A stretch of 64,000 nt of DNA from Prevotella melaninogenica (GTDB lineage: Bacteria; Bacteroidota; Bacteroidia; Bacteroidales; Bacteroidaceae): NCBI RefSeq assembly GCF_018127965.1, contig NZ_CP072350.1, positions 248,001 through 312,000 on the forward strand, written 5' to 3'. Below, piece after piece: positions 46,518 to 55,407 of this stretch. Position numbers and translations under genes: made by a program. The first letter of the stretch is position 1; every line of letters starts with the position of its first letter. A model generated the notes under the pieces. That model worked only from the letters and a program-made list of their open reading frames with translations, was not told the DNA's origin and searched no databases.

Positions 46518-47449
46518 GCTTCATCGTGACTTACTATAGCGAGCCTGTTGATATGCTAAAGGAGTGTATCAGCAGTATCTTGGCATTGAGTCTGCACGAG
46601 ACAGAACGCCAGATTATCGTCGTGGATGACGGTGCGGACTATTCACCTATCAACGAATTGCTTGCGCTATCATCGAACATTGTCTACGTCAGACAGCCTA
46701 ACCGAGGATTGGGACAAGCACGAAACACAGGAATTGAGTTGGCTGAGGGCAGTTTTATTCAGTTTGTCGATGGTGACGATTTATTGTTAACAAGTGCCTA
46801 CGAGCAGTGTTTAGATATCATCAGATACCGCGAAACAGATATGGTTTTATTCCAGTCAACTGACAAGAAAACGTCAAAACCGCTTGCTGATGCTGAGGGT
46901 CCGATAAGTGGAACGGAGTATATGACACACAATAACCTGCGGGGCAGTGTCTGTACAGCTCTTTTCCGTAAGGAGATTCTACACGATCTTCGTTTCCCTA
47001 AAGGCATACTTCACGAGGATGAAGAGTTTACGCCACAACTCATGTTACGTGCTGAGAGCCTTTATTTTACCAATAACAAGGCGTATTACTATCGTAAACG
47101 TGAGGGGTCTATCATGCACAAACGTGACAAGCGTTGGCATATCCGCCGCCTTTCTGACGCTGAGCAGGTACTTTATCGGTTGAAAGAGCGGGTCGACTAT
47201 CTCCCTGTTAAAGAGCGTATTGCAATGGAACGACGCATCGCCCAACTGACAATGGACCATATTTACAACGTGATAACGATGACACATGACGAGACTCATC
47301 TCAACCATGTGCTACAACGTCTGTCCCGACATGGGCTTTTCCCGCTGCCCGACAAGGACTATACAAGTAAGTATAAGTGGTTCAGAAGAATGACCAACAG
47401 CCGTTTCGGGCGCAAGACATTGATTATGCTGTTAAGGATAAAGGGTTAA
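46466..47449 (+). CDS. Glycosyltransferase family 2
   Basis: 327 residues: PLVSFIVTYYSEPVDMLKEC, IIVVDDGADYSPI, RGLGQARNTGIELAEGSFIQ and FVDGDDLL (DxD) are the GT-A landmarks; LHEDEEFTPQLMLRAESLYF lies in the acceptor half. The unusual 17-residue N-terminal extension (MSTQPVYSQNKEDKP) comes from the 52-bp overlap with the upstream gene. A later start is not available near the domain, so the overlap is probably real. It continues the divergent surface-glycan operon. Confidence 0.88.
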   Translation: MSTQPVYSQNKEDKPLVSFIVTYYSEPVDMLKECISSILALSLHETERQIIVVDDGADYSPINELLALSSNIVYVRQPNRGLGQARNTGIELAEGSFIQFVDGDDLLLTSAYEQCLDIIRYRETDMVLFQSTDKKTSKPLADAEGPISGTEYMTHNNLRGSVCTALFRKEILHDLRFPKGILHEDEEFTPQLMLRAESLYFTNNKAYYYRKREGSIMHKRDKRWHIRRLSDAEQVLYRLKERVDYLPVKERIAMERRIAQLTMDHIYNVITMTHDETHLNHVLQRLSRHGLFPLPDKDYTSKYKWFRRMTNSRFGRKTLIMLLRIKG

Positions 47450-47675
47450 TTCAGAATTCATAATTCAAAATTCATAATTATGATTACCGCAATAGCTGGC
47501 AATATGCAACCCCTAACTCAGAGTTCTCAATGAATAATGATGATTACTTTCAGAGATAAATGAGTAATTCATATTTATGACTACCCAGCCTATCATACAA
47601 TAATAGCAAACTCGGTAATCATAATTATGAATTGTGAATTATGAATTATGAATTGTACGAAGTGAATTGTGAATT
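47450..47675 (+). repeat. Array of AATTCATAATTATGATTACC-type repeats
   Basis: Several degenerate copies of ATTCATAATTATGATTACCG, GAATTATGAATTGTGAATTA and similar words fill the gap between two glycosyltransferase genes. One related copy lies near 1378-1412. Because the words are self-complementary (AATTCATAATTATGAATT), they can form AT-rich hairpins. Confidence 0.75.
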
Positions 47676-48770
47676 ATGAAAGTCCTACTATTAGGTGAAT
47701 ATAGCAACGTACATAACACGCTGGCACGAGGCTTGCGTGAACTTGGACATACGGTAACGGTGGTGTCGAATGGGGATTTTTGGAAGAATTACCCACGTGA
47801 TATTGATGTTTCCAGACGGTCGGGAAGGTTAGGTGGCATACTTTTGATGGCTAAAATCTATAGCTTACTGCCCCGTTTGCGAGGCTATGACATCGTACAA
47901 TTTATCAATCCTGTGTTCTTTGAACTGAAGGCGGAACGGCTCTTTCCGCTCTTTCAATATCTGAAAAAACATAACAAAAAGGTTGTTCTCTGTGGCTTTG
48001 GGATGGATTATTATTGGGTAAACACGTGCTCAACGACGATGCCACTGCGTTACAGCGACTTCAATATCGGTAAGGAACTGCGCCAAAATAAGGAGGCGAT
48101 AGTCGAGAGAGAGGATTGGATTGATACGGAGAAAGGGCGTCTGAACCAGCTGATGGCTGAGCAATGCGATGCTATTGTGACAGGACTCTATGAGTATTGG
48201 TGCTGTTACGAGCCGTATTTCCCTAAGAAAACAACCTTCATCCCCTTCCCTATCGTTGTCGATGAACCGCCTATCATAGCCGATGAGACACCCGAGAAGC
48301 TGAACCTTTTTATTGGAATCAGTAAGAGTCGGTCGGTATATAAAGGGACTGGCATCATGCTGCGAGCCGCAGAAACGGTGAAAAAACAATATCCCGACCG
48401 CCTCAACCTCACTGTTGTTAACGGTCTACCCTTTGACGAATATGTGCGAACAATGCTCGGTTCTGATGCTATCATGGACCAACTCTACAGCTATACGCCC
48501 TCGATGAATCCCCTTGAAGCGATGGCGCATGGTATTATCTGTATCGGTGGCGGTGAGCCAGAGAACTATGAAATCATCCATGAGCCCACTCTCCGACCTA
48601 TCATCAACGTCCTCCCGACTTACGAAAGTTGTGTTAGAGAGCTTACTCGCCTCGTCAATAACCTCTCTCTCATTCCACAATTGCGCCGCGATAGCTATGA
48701 ATATGTGCGCAAGCATCATGAGTATATCAAGGTTGCCCGCCAGTATGAGGATTTCTACCAATCGTTATAG
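47676..48770 (+). CDS. Glycosyltransferase family 4-like
   Basis: 364 residues with a GT-B layout: MKVLLLGEYSNVHNTLARGL (N-terminal Rossmann start), VVLCGFGMDYYWVNTCSTTM, FIGISKSRSVYKGTGIMLRA (start of the second domain) and YTPSMNPLEAMAHGIICIGG (E-x-x-x-x-G-type nucleotide-sugar motif) near residues 270-290. It is soluble, and the sugar and acceptor are unknown. It follows the GT2 pair after 226 bp of AT-rich repeats, so it may have its own promoter. It completes the surface-glycan cluster. Confidence 0.88.
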   Translation: MKVLLLGEYSNVHNTLARGLRELGHTVTVVSNGDFWKNYPRDIDVSRRSGRLGGILLMAKIYSLLPRLRGYDIVQFINPVFFELKAERLFPLFQYLKKHNKKVVLCGFGMDYYWVNTCSTTMPLRYSDFNIGKELRQNKEAIVEREDWIDTEKGRLNQLMAEQCDAIVTGLYEYWCCYEPYFPKKTTFIPFPIVVDEPPIIADETPEKLNLFIGISKSRSVYKGTGIMLRAAETVKKQYPDRLNLTVVNGLPFDEYVRTMLGSDAIMDQLYSYTPSMNPLEAMAHGIICIGGGEPENYEIIHEPTLRPIINVLPTYESCVRELTRLVNNLSLIPQLRRDSYEYVRKHHEYIKVARQYEDFYQSL

Positions 48771-49318
48771 GACTGTCTTTAGACGAATAGACATAGCGCA
48801 GAAAACACCCTGAAAAATCGTTACATAACTTCGTGCAAAAATCCTAAAATAAACACGAACAACGCCTATTAAAAGCAAGTCTGCAACCAACAGAAAATCA
48901 ATCAGTTATAAAGTCGTGCAAGAAAAGGTGCTTAATTAGACTTCAAAAGGGCGTTAGTTACACCTCAAAAGGGCATCTTTTGCAAGCCAATTGGGCATCT
49001 TTTAGAAGCCAAAAGAGCATGTATTAGTTTTGAGATACACGAAAATTGTTTACAAATGTCGGTAAACAAGGGAATAAGTTGTTTGTAGTAAGCAGAAAGA
49101 CATGGTAATAGATAAACATCATAACTATTTGCCTTTTTAGCACTTTTAATTCTATGGCTTATCCCTGCTGTAAGACCATTTGACACTGGATTGTCATACC
49201 ATGCAAGTATATATTCTATTTCTAATCTACACATTTAACAGAAGAAACCAATAAAACAAAATCTGTAAAGGCTCTAATAACCGATTGGAGGTTATGTTTA
49301 TTGGATAGCCATAAAACA
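48771..49318. other. Convergent intergenic region with repeat copy G
   Basis: No gene is seen. Copy G of the AAAAGGGCGTT repeat lies at 48922-49022, and similarity with copy C extends over about 48825-49240 (GCAACCAACAGAAAATCA, AAAATTGTTTACAAATGTC, CCATGCAAGTATAT, ATTCTATTTCTAATC). Confidence 0.6.
48922..49022 (+). repeat. AAAAGGGCGTT dispersed repeat, copy G
   Basis: GAAAAGGTGCTTAATTAGA, CTTCAAAAGGGCGTTAGTTA, CAAAAGGGCATCTTTTGCAA, AATTGGGCATCTTTTAGAAG and AAAAGAGCATG. Confidence 0.85.
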
Positions 49319-49362
49319 ATTTTACCACAGCCCAGCAAAGAGATGCCAAACTGTGGTAAAAT
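49319..49362 (-). terminator. Terminator of peptide cassette 3
   Basis: ATTTTACCACAG (49319-49330) and CTGTGGTAAAAT (49351-49362) form a perfect 12-bp stem. On the minus strand it lies 32 bp beyond the stop codon of the secreted protein, followed by TGTTTTATGG. Confidence 0.8.
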
Positions 49363-49394
49363 ATTTATTGATAGTTACTTATGCTTGAAAAGTT

Positions 49395-51644
49395 TTACTT
49401 TACAATGTACTTCTTGTTGTTTACAATGTAGATACCCTTAGGCAGTCCCTCTAATGAGGTAGCCCCAGTGCGAACCACTTGTCCGTTGAGGTTGTAAACG
49501 GTACCCATCACCTCATTATTATTGCCATTTTCAACAACAATATTGTCAATACCAGTAACCATGTCCTCTTCAACACCATCAATGAAGAATCGTATAGTCT
49601 TTGCATATGCCTCAGAACCTGTTGCAATCCAGCAACGGAAACCCAGGATAGGAAGAGAATTCTGTGTAAAGTGCCACTTACCATCTTTTGAACCTAAAGC
49701 ATAAGAGTTTTCAGGAACAATGTTACTTGTCTGCTTGATAAGTGAACCACAGAACTGCAACTTTTCATCTTTCGTTGTTGAATTTGTAGAACTCTCCTTA
49801 ATTACTCCATTAGTATATTTACTACCCAATGTAGAAGGGTCTGTTTTTAACGATACACTGTTGATAACATAGTAAGGAGCCTTCACCGTTATCGTCGAGC
49901 CATCTTTCAGTTGCTTCTCATATGGATCTTCCTGATTAAAACCAGTAGGTACTTTCATTGGCTTTATAAGGTAAAGTTCGTTTGCCTTTATAGCAACATC
50001 GTCATCATTGCTAAGATCAACACTCTTGAATTCAATTCGTGTTTTTACCGTGTCATGCTGCTTAGGATGGTGTGAAAGTTTTACATTCTCACCAAAGGCA
50101 GTTTTCACCTGACCAGCTGTAAGATCTACAGGGAGCATAATAGAACTCCAAGTATCAATCTTCATTGTACGCTTCAGAATAAGAGTACCAGAAGTGGAAG
50201 GATTAACCTGCTTTTTGATATAGTTAATATTCTCTTGTCCTTCGTCCAAAACAAGATCGTTACTACCACAGTACTGTAACTGTACGTTATCCCAACAAGT
50301 CCAATCAAGATCGTCCGTAGAATTGCTTATTTCTATACCAATATCCAATGTAGAATTTTTGTCTGGAACATAGACCAGAACCGTATTGTTATACTTGCCC
50401 ATTTCAAACTGCATACCAGCATTAACGTATGGACTTATCAAAGGATCTGAACCTTTAGGTTTAGGAAGATTTTTCTCATCATAAACCTTTAGCATATCAG
50501 CCTTAGTATAGCTGAACTCTTTGTTGAATTTATTCAACTCTGTGCTTACATTAGAAATAGTGGTATTGGTACCTTGTACTCTTGCAAACAGCTTTGAAAC
50601 CATATTGCTTCCATTTCCCCTGTTATAGAAACCATTACAAGTTACTTTATACCAACCTTTTTTTATTGTTTTTACAGACTGAGTAATTTTTCCGTTTGCA
50701 TTAGCATCATTGCCGACATTGCGAACATTTGCTGTAGTGTAGCCAGCATACTGTGCCATATAGTAGTTACTTGATATAGCACCATTTCCTACATAGTAAG
50801 TGTAATTTGACGAAGATGGATCAAAAATATACTTTATTTCTTGTCCATTCTTCTTTGCGTATGCCGATTTCAAACCATCACTTTCTTTCCAATGTTCTAC
50901 ATAGATATTACCACGCTCAAAGTTCTGGTCATAGATGAGGAATGTTGCATCTGAAGGATTTTCATCTGAAGCGTACGTATCCTTAAAATCATCCTTCAGG
51001 TCTTTCTTTGTTACAAATCTCCATTTACTGTAATCGCCATCAGGAGTGTTAGGATACTTAATATCATACGTTTTTCCCTTTCCTCTATGTGCCATTGAGA
51101 GATAGATCTCACCACCCATACCCTCACTAGTCTCGCTATTTGAACAATGGATGTAATAAGTATTACTACCATCACCTGTCTTCGTAATCTTCCAATTCAG
51201 AATACCATTCTTATGAGTAGTATTAGTAAAAGGATCTTTATAGTCTACTCCTCGGTCAACGTATACTCGGTTATAGTTGATAAAATTATCGTATCCAGGA
51301 GTATCCATCCGACGTCCAAAAGCAATATACTTTCCTTCCGTTGTTTCCAGCGGACCTGTCATTGTATAAACATCTTTCTTCGATGTTTTTTGAACATGAG
51401 TTGTCATTCCGACGTTAAAGCCTATCACCACCGTTCCCCAGTAACTACCCGTATTAAGGTACTTACCAGTACCAACATTATAGAGATAAACGGTACCCAT
51501 ATCATCGGTTTTATCAACTATATCGCTGAGAGGGTTACCCTTCCATACGTGGTGTTCATCCTGTCCTTGTGCCTTCGCACCTGTATGAGTTAACAAGCCT
51601 AATACAATCAAGGCCGTTGTTATAAATGTAAAATGTCTTGCCAT
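49395..51644 (-). CDS. Large secreted protein with C-terminal sorting-like tail, partner of cassette 3 peptide
   Basis: 749 residues with a signal peptide (cleavage after about residue 25, GAKAQG). The N-terminal ~200 residues (GTVYLYNVGTGKYLNTGSYW, DNFINYNRVYVD) look like a lectin/beta-trefoil module. A middle region (about 240-470) has a galactose-binding-like jelly-roll pattern (KGWYKVTCNGFYNRG ... LDWTCWDNVQLQYCG). A region from about 485 on is beta-rich (TMKIDTWSSIMLPVDLTAGQ). The tail VYNLNGQVVRTG...LPKGIYIVNNKKYIVK closely resembles that of the BspA-like protein at 10297. No catalytic motif is visible, so a surface adhesin or glycan binder is inferred. It follows the 75-residue peptide gene by 43 bp. 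Confidence 0.8.
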   Translation of the reverse strand: MARHFTFITTALIVLGLLTHTGAKAQGQDEHHVWKGNPLSDIVDKTDDMGTVYLYNVGTGKYLNTGSYWGTVVIGFNVGMTTHVQKTSKKDVYTMTGPLETTEGKYIAFGRRMDTPGYDNFINYNRVYVDRGVDYKDPFTNTTHKNGILNWKITKTGDGSNTYYIHCSNSETSEGMGGEIYLSMAHRGKGKTYDIKYPNTPDGDYSKWRFVTKKDLKDDFKDTYASDENPSDATFLIYDQNFERGNIYVEHWKESDGLKSAYAKKNGQEIKYIFDPSSSNYTYYVGNGAISSNYYMAQYAGYTTANVRNVGNDANANGKITQSVKTIKKGWYKVTCNGFYNRGNGSNMVSKLFARVQGTNTTISNVSTELNKFNKEFSYTKADMLKVYDEKNLPKPKGSDPLISPYVNAGMQFEMGKYNNTVLVYVPDKNSTLDIGIEISNSTDDLDWTCWDNVQLQYCGSNDLVLDEGQENINYIKKQVNPSTSGTLILKRTMKIDTWSSIMLPVDLTAGQVKTAFGENVKLSHHPKQHDTVKTRIEFKSVDLSNDDDVAIKANELYLIKPMKVPTGFNQEDPYEKQLKDGSTITVKAPYYVINSVSLKTDPSTLGSKYTNGVIKESSTNSTTKDEKLQFCGSLIKQTSNIVPENSYALGSKDGKWHFTQNSLPILGFRCWIATGSEAYAKTIRFFIDGVEEDMVTGIDNIVVENGNNNEVMGTVYNLNGQVVRTGATSLEGLPKGIYIVNNKKYIVK

Positions 51645-51687
51645 CTTTACTATTCTTTTTTACTTTTACTCCAGTTTAATCAAATAA

Positions 51688-51915
51688 TTAATCTTCCCAT
51701 ATACTATGATTAATAATACCCCATGGTGTACTTGGCTTAGCACCAATACCACCCTCTGGATCTCCAATGATAATACGGTCATTACCCTGACCTTTCTGTT
51801 CAGGGATACCATCTCCATCATTATCAATCTGTGATGCGCCAGGTAATTGCATTACCTCATCAGAATTAAAAACCACAAGTTCAGCAAGCGGCTTTTGGTA
51901 AACTTTTTTTTTCAT
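51688..51915 (-). CDS. Small peptide of cassette 3 (Y-x-K/R-P family, -WED tail)
   Basis: A 75-residue peptide: MKKKVYQKPLAELVVFNSDE at the start, then VMQLPGAS, an acidic Asp/Gly stretch (DNDGDGIPEQKG) resembling a calcium-binding or thrombospondin-3-type loop, and the end NHSIWED. The YQKP-xxE start and the terminal WED match the peptide at 18058, although the middles differ, so this is a family with conserved ends. No signal peptide or membrane segment is present. It lies directly upstream of a large secreted protein on the same strand. Function unknown. Confidence 0.65.
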   Translation of the reverse strand: MKKKVYQKPLAELVVFNSDEVMQLPGASQIDNDGDGIPEQKGQGNDRIIIGDPEGGIGAKPSTPWGIINHSIWED

Positions 51916-52712
51916 TCTTCTATGTTTATATATATTCTTCTAATAAAGTGATTAATCTATACCTATTATTTATTATCAGAATTGCAGAGGGTATCTCACG
52001 ATTTTCTGCTTCCATACTTAAGGTGATAGAACAATCAGATAAACAACAGTTATATCGATCATACAACACCTAAATGTATTGCGTAAGACACTAATCTACT
52101 TATTGTAGTGCTTGTAAAAAGGCAGCAAGTTTATCCTGATATATTTCCGCTATCTTTCTCATTTTCTTGCACTATTATAAATAGCCTTATATCTTTTGCG
52201 GTGCAAAGATACTATTTTTTCTACTCACAACCAGCCTTTTAATCTAAATTAACTATAATTTAAATAATAAGATGGTTAATAATCATAAAAGCATAGACAC
52301 ACTCAAACCAAAATATAAAGAACTATATATAGCTACTATCCCTGCATAAGAATCACCTATACTTACAATCTTTTCCACAGATAATCAACACTTACCTAAG
52401 TGTTGGTTATCGCTCATTCTTATCATTAACTTAGAGCAAAGCGTCTTACAAAGAACTACTTACAACTCATTATAAGTATAGCTATCTTCCTACAATCATC
52501 TAACTATCAATCTAAAGTTACTCTTGTTTCTACAAAACATCCACAACATAGCAAACCTACATTTCTTGTAGAACAACTATACTTATGATTATAAAAATCT
52601 TATTATATATTACTCAAAAATATTTCATAGTATTAAATAAATTATTTAAGAACCTTATTTATGTATCTGCATTAATTTCATACTACCTTATCTTATAAGT
52701 AAAGATATAAAG
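51916..52712. other. Long AT-rich region upstream of cassette 3
   Basis: No ORF is supported. A promoter-like pair lies at 52204-52230. A hairpin with CACTA...TAGTG occurs near 52088-52110. A direct repeat of ACTTATAAT / TATACTTAT words is present at about 52330-52590. Nothing else is recognised. Confidence 0.5.
52204..52230 (-). promoter_or_regulatory. Candidate promoter of peptide cassette 3
   Basis: On the minus strand TTG (complement of 52228-52230), 16 bp, TATCTTTG (complement of 52204-52211). The start near 52197 would give a ~280-nt leader, long like that of cassette 2. Confidence 0.5.
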
Positions 52713-52743
52713 AAAAAGGTGAAGCCTAAAGCTTCACCTTTTT
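52713..52743 (-). terminator. Terminator overlapping the GHL10 stop codon
   Basis: AAAAAGGTGAAGC (52713-52725) and GCTTCACCTTTTT (52731-52743) form a perfect 13-bp stem with a 5-nt loop. The stop codon (52726-52728) lies in the loop and the last codons (Lys-Val-Lys-Leu) form one arm. Confidence 0.85.
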
Positions 52744-54246
52744 CTTTTTACCATGACTTTCGTTACTCATACGGTCAAGAGCAGTAACGACATAGACGTA
52801 TTTTGTACTGCCGTCTTTATAATTAAGACGTAGCTTATTGCCGTAAGGCATTCCCACAATCTTTGAAGGATCATCGAGATTGATTGGCTCACCGGCATAG
52901 AAACGATAAACGATATAACGATAAGGAGCATCCCTCCAGCCTTCTCCCCTTGGAGCCTTCCATGTGAGATAATAGTAGCCATCACTCTCCTGTCTTGCCT
53001 TCACCTTCTTTGGTTTCGATGGAGCCTCATCGTCAATGAATGGCATCAAAGGCTGCAAAGCTGGATAACGCCAGTAGTTTGTGCGAAGGAGTGTACCATA
53101 GTTGCCAGGGTTATCAACAACCGACTTAGCATACCATAACACCGTTCCATTAACGTTCTGACACTGCTGATGCAGACGACGTTTCGCTGGAAGCTGATTT
53201 GAGTTAGGGTTCTGTGGATCAGCATACTTCACCGTACGAAGTACATCCTCACCAATATACAACGGACGATTGCCTGCATAGCGGTTCCACCATCCGATGA
53301 GTTCCTTATAATCAGCTGCACGATTGCCAATCTCCCAGTAAAGCTGTGGCACACAATAGTCTATCCACCCATTGTTCACCCACTTAAGAACGTCGGCATA
53401 GAGGTCGTCATAGTTCTGCAAACCATTTGTACGACTACCATTCTTTGGGTCGTTCTTCTGATTGCGATAGATACCAAAAGGAGACACACCAAACTTCACC
53501 CAAGGCTTACGACGATGGATAGACTCACCCAACTGCTTGATGAAAAGGTCTACATTATTACGTCTCCAATCATTGATATTGGTGAAACCACGTCTGTCAC
53601 GCTGGAAGTAAGCTTGGTCAGGAATGGTCTGTCCTGCAGCAGGATAAGGATAGAAATAGTCATCAATATGTAAGCCATCAATATCGTATCGGCTCACGAT
53701 ATCATCAACCACTGCACAGATATAATTGCGATTCTCTGGCAGCGCAGGGTTGAGGATGTAAAGTCCATCGTATGAGAAAACACGATTAGGATTGGTTACT
53801 GCTACATGATTCGTTGCCAACTGTGTGGTATTCTTTGTCTTAGCACGATAAGGATTAATCCACGCATGAAGTTCCATACCACGATCGTGACACTCCGTAA
53901 TCATCCATTGCAATGGGTCCCAATAAGGCGAAGGAGGTGTACCCTGACGTCCTGTAAGGAACTTACTCCATGGCTCATACTTACTTGGATAGAGCGCATC
54001 ACACTCAGCACGCACCTGAAAGATGATAGCATTCACACCATCTCGCTGCAGTTCGTCCAACTGATAACGCAACGTACGCTGCATCTCCTCTGTACCAATA
54101 CCCTGGAACTGTCCGTTCACACACTGAATCCACGCACCGCGGAACTCTCGCTTCTTAGCTGGAACTTGTCCATACACGGCATTACCCGCCCCAATGAAAA
54201 GCACTGCGGCAATCAATAATCTCAATAGAGAATGAAGTTGTCTCAT
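52726..54246 (-). CDS. GHL10 (DUF187/DigH-like) glycoside hydrolase
   Basis: A 506-residue secreted protein (signal peptide to about residue 27, GNAVYGQ). Residues about 33-400 are the GHL10 barrel: REFRGAWIQCVNGQFQG, DGVNAIIFQVRAECDALYPS, WDPLQWMITECHDRGMELHA-WINPYRAK and YDIDGLHIDDYFYPYP (D-G-x-H-x-D-D-Y-F-Y-P, as in DigH-type enzymes). A fibronectin-III-like domain follows (about 415-500). Unlike the paralogue at 34030 it ends in a Lys-rich tail (HGKKKKVKL) without a sorting domain, so it probably stays periplasmic and may act on peptidoglycan glycan strands stripped of peptides. The terminator overlaps its stop. Confidence 0.88.
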   Translation of the reverse strand: MRQLHSLLRLLIAAVLFIGAGNAVYGQVPAKKREFRGAWIQCVNGQFQGIGTEEMQRTLRYQLDELQRDGVNAIIFQVRAECDALYPSKYEPWSKFLTGRQGTPPSPYWDPLQWMITECHDRGMELHAWINPYRAKTKNTTQLATNHVAVTNPNRVFSYDGLYILNPALPENRNYICAVVDDIVSRYDIDGLHIDDYFYPYPAAGQTIPDQAYFQRDRRGFTNINDWRRNNVDLFIKQLGESIHRRKPWVKFGVSPFGIYRNQKNDPKNGSRTNGLQNYDDLYADVLKWVNNGWIDYCVPQLYWEIGNRAADYKELIGWWNRYAGNRPLYIGEDVLRTVKYADPQNPNSNQLPAKRRLHQQCQNVNGTVLWYAKSVVDNPGNYGTLLRTNYWRYPALQPLMPFIDDEAPSKPKKVKARQESDGYYYLTWKAPRGEGWRDAPYRYIVYRFYAGEPINLDDPSKIVGMPYGNKLRLNYKDGSTKYVYVVTALDRMSNESHGKKKKVKL

Positions 54247-54281
54247 TATTTTAATTTAGTTATATGCAAACCAACAACAGC

Positions 54282-54504
54282 AGCCCCTCCCCCTTCCCCT
54301 CCCCCAAAGGGAGGGGAGTAGTATGCGTGATACCCCTTGTAGGTTTGGGAATAACTGTTAAGCTTTCCCAAGCTAATTAATTAGAATCAGGATTTTCATC
54401 ATTTCCCAAGCAAATTAGTTAGGATTAGGCTTTTCGTCATTCCCCAAGCAAACCGTTTCCAGCACTCCCCCTCTCTGCAGGAGAGGGGGTTGGGGGGGTG
54501 AGGC
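54282..54504 (-). mobile_element. MITE-like element, copy 1
   Basis: An intergenic ~220-bp unit starting (minus strand) GCCTCACCCCCCCAACCCCC, with the hairpin CCCCTCTCCTGCAGAGAGGGG, internal TTTGCTTGGGGAATGA and AATTAGCTTGGGAAA words, the hairpin CCCTCCCTTTGGGGGAGGG, and a G-rich end with GGGGAGGGGCTGC. It is homologous in inverted orientation to 57731-57911. No transposase is encoded. It fills the gap between two genes almost exactly. Confidence 0.65.
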
Positions 54505-54506
54505 TT

Positions 54507-54929
54507 TTATCTCCTCCCTGCCATTTTCCTAAACGTCTGGCGGTGGAAGCGGCGTTCAGCCTCTAAGACGCGCAGCAGTTTTGTGGAAGGAATCACCTTT
54601 AGCATTTCCTTATGATAACGCTGTTCTATCTGTTTTAATTGTATTTCATAGGCGTCAGCCTGTTCAATCATCTTACTTGCCTCACGTTCTGACGACGGCT
54701 TTGCACTAAATATAGCACGTAACTTATCGAAATAGACACGCTGTTTACTACGCATCTCATCAAAGACAGGGAACAGTCGTGCTGCCTCTTGCCCACTCAG
54801 TCCTGCCTCTTTAGTAATGAAGTTATGCGACTCTGCCTTGATTCTGTTAAAATCAAACTTCCCCTGTGCATGCAGCAAAGACACACTGAAGAAGATACAG
54901 AGCAATAAGATTATCCGTTTGTGTTTCAT
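54507..54929 (-). CDS. Spy/CnrR-like small periplasmic protein
   Basis: 140 residues from the ATG at 54929 (an upstream GTG at 54956 would overlap the preceding gene; the ATG gives a clean signal peptide MKHKRIILLLCIFFSVSLLHAQG). The mature part is almost entirely helical and charged: KEAGLSGQEAARLFPVFDEM, KQRVYFDKLRAIF and KLLRVLEAERRFHRQTFRKM, which resembles the LTxxQ-bearing periplasmic chaperone/metal-sensor group (Spy, CpxP, CnrX). Third gene of a sigma/anti-sigma operon, 19 bp after the anti-sigma candidate. A role in sensing envelope stress is likely. Confidence 0.7.
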   Translation of the reverse strand: MKHKRIILLLCIFFSVSLLHAQGKFDFNRIKAESHNFITKEAGLSGQEAARLFPVFDEMRSKQRVYFDKLRAIFSAKPSSEREASKMIEQADAYEIQLKQIEQRYHKEMLKVIPSTKLLRVLEAERRFHRQTFRKMAGRR

Positions 54930-54948
54930 TCTCCTTACCCCTACATTA

Positions 54949-55341
54949 TTATTCACTTGCTAAATAAGCATACATATCCGACTCGTCTATCATGAAGTAA
55001 TCGGCTGCCTTATCAAACTCGTCTTCCGATGATGCCGATGTCTCGTGCGCTCCCTGCGCCAAATGCCCCTCTGCCAAAGCATGTTTCCCTTGCCCACCAT
55101 CAAACTCATGATAAGCAAGGAAGCCTACCAACACAACACCGATTGTCATCGCTGCTGCTGCCAATGGGCGGAGATAATGCACCATCGCACGACGTGGCTT
55201 AACCGCAACCACCGTCGCTTTCTGCTCTTCATCTGGTATCTGAGCCATCACACGGGAAGACAATTCAGAGAAGTAATTCTCTGGAACTGTGAAAGGGCGC
55301 TGCGTGCCATATTCCTTTTGTAAGTGATTCGTTGATTCCAT
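54949..55341 (-). CDS. Membrane-anchored anti-sigma factor candidate
   Basis: 130 residues: an N-terminal cytoplasmic part of ~55 residues (RPFTVPENYFSELSSRVMAQ), typical of small regulators encoded after ECF sigma genes in Bacteroidales. One membrane helix follows at about 62-80 (AAAAMTIGVVLVGFLAY), then an acidic extracytoplasmic tail (SEDEFDKAADYFMIDESDMY). The position between an ECF sigma factor gene (66 bp upstream) and a periplasmic protein gene supports an anti-sigma or regulator role. No ZAS zinc motif is present. Confidence 0.65.
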   Translation of the reverse strand: MESTNHLQKEYGTQRPFTVPENYFSELSSRVMAQIPDEEQKATVVAVKPRRAMVHYLRPLAAAAMTIGVVLVGFLAYHEFDGGQGKHALAEGHLAQGAHETSASSEDEFDKAADYFMIDESDMYAYLASE

Positions 55342-55407
55342 AAAGTTTTTCTTTGATATAACTTAGACTGCAGAAAGGCTGAATGGTTTAATTATCAAGG
55401 CAAAATA

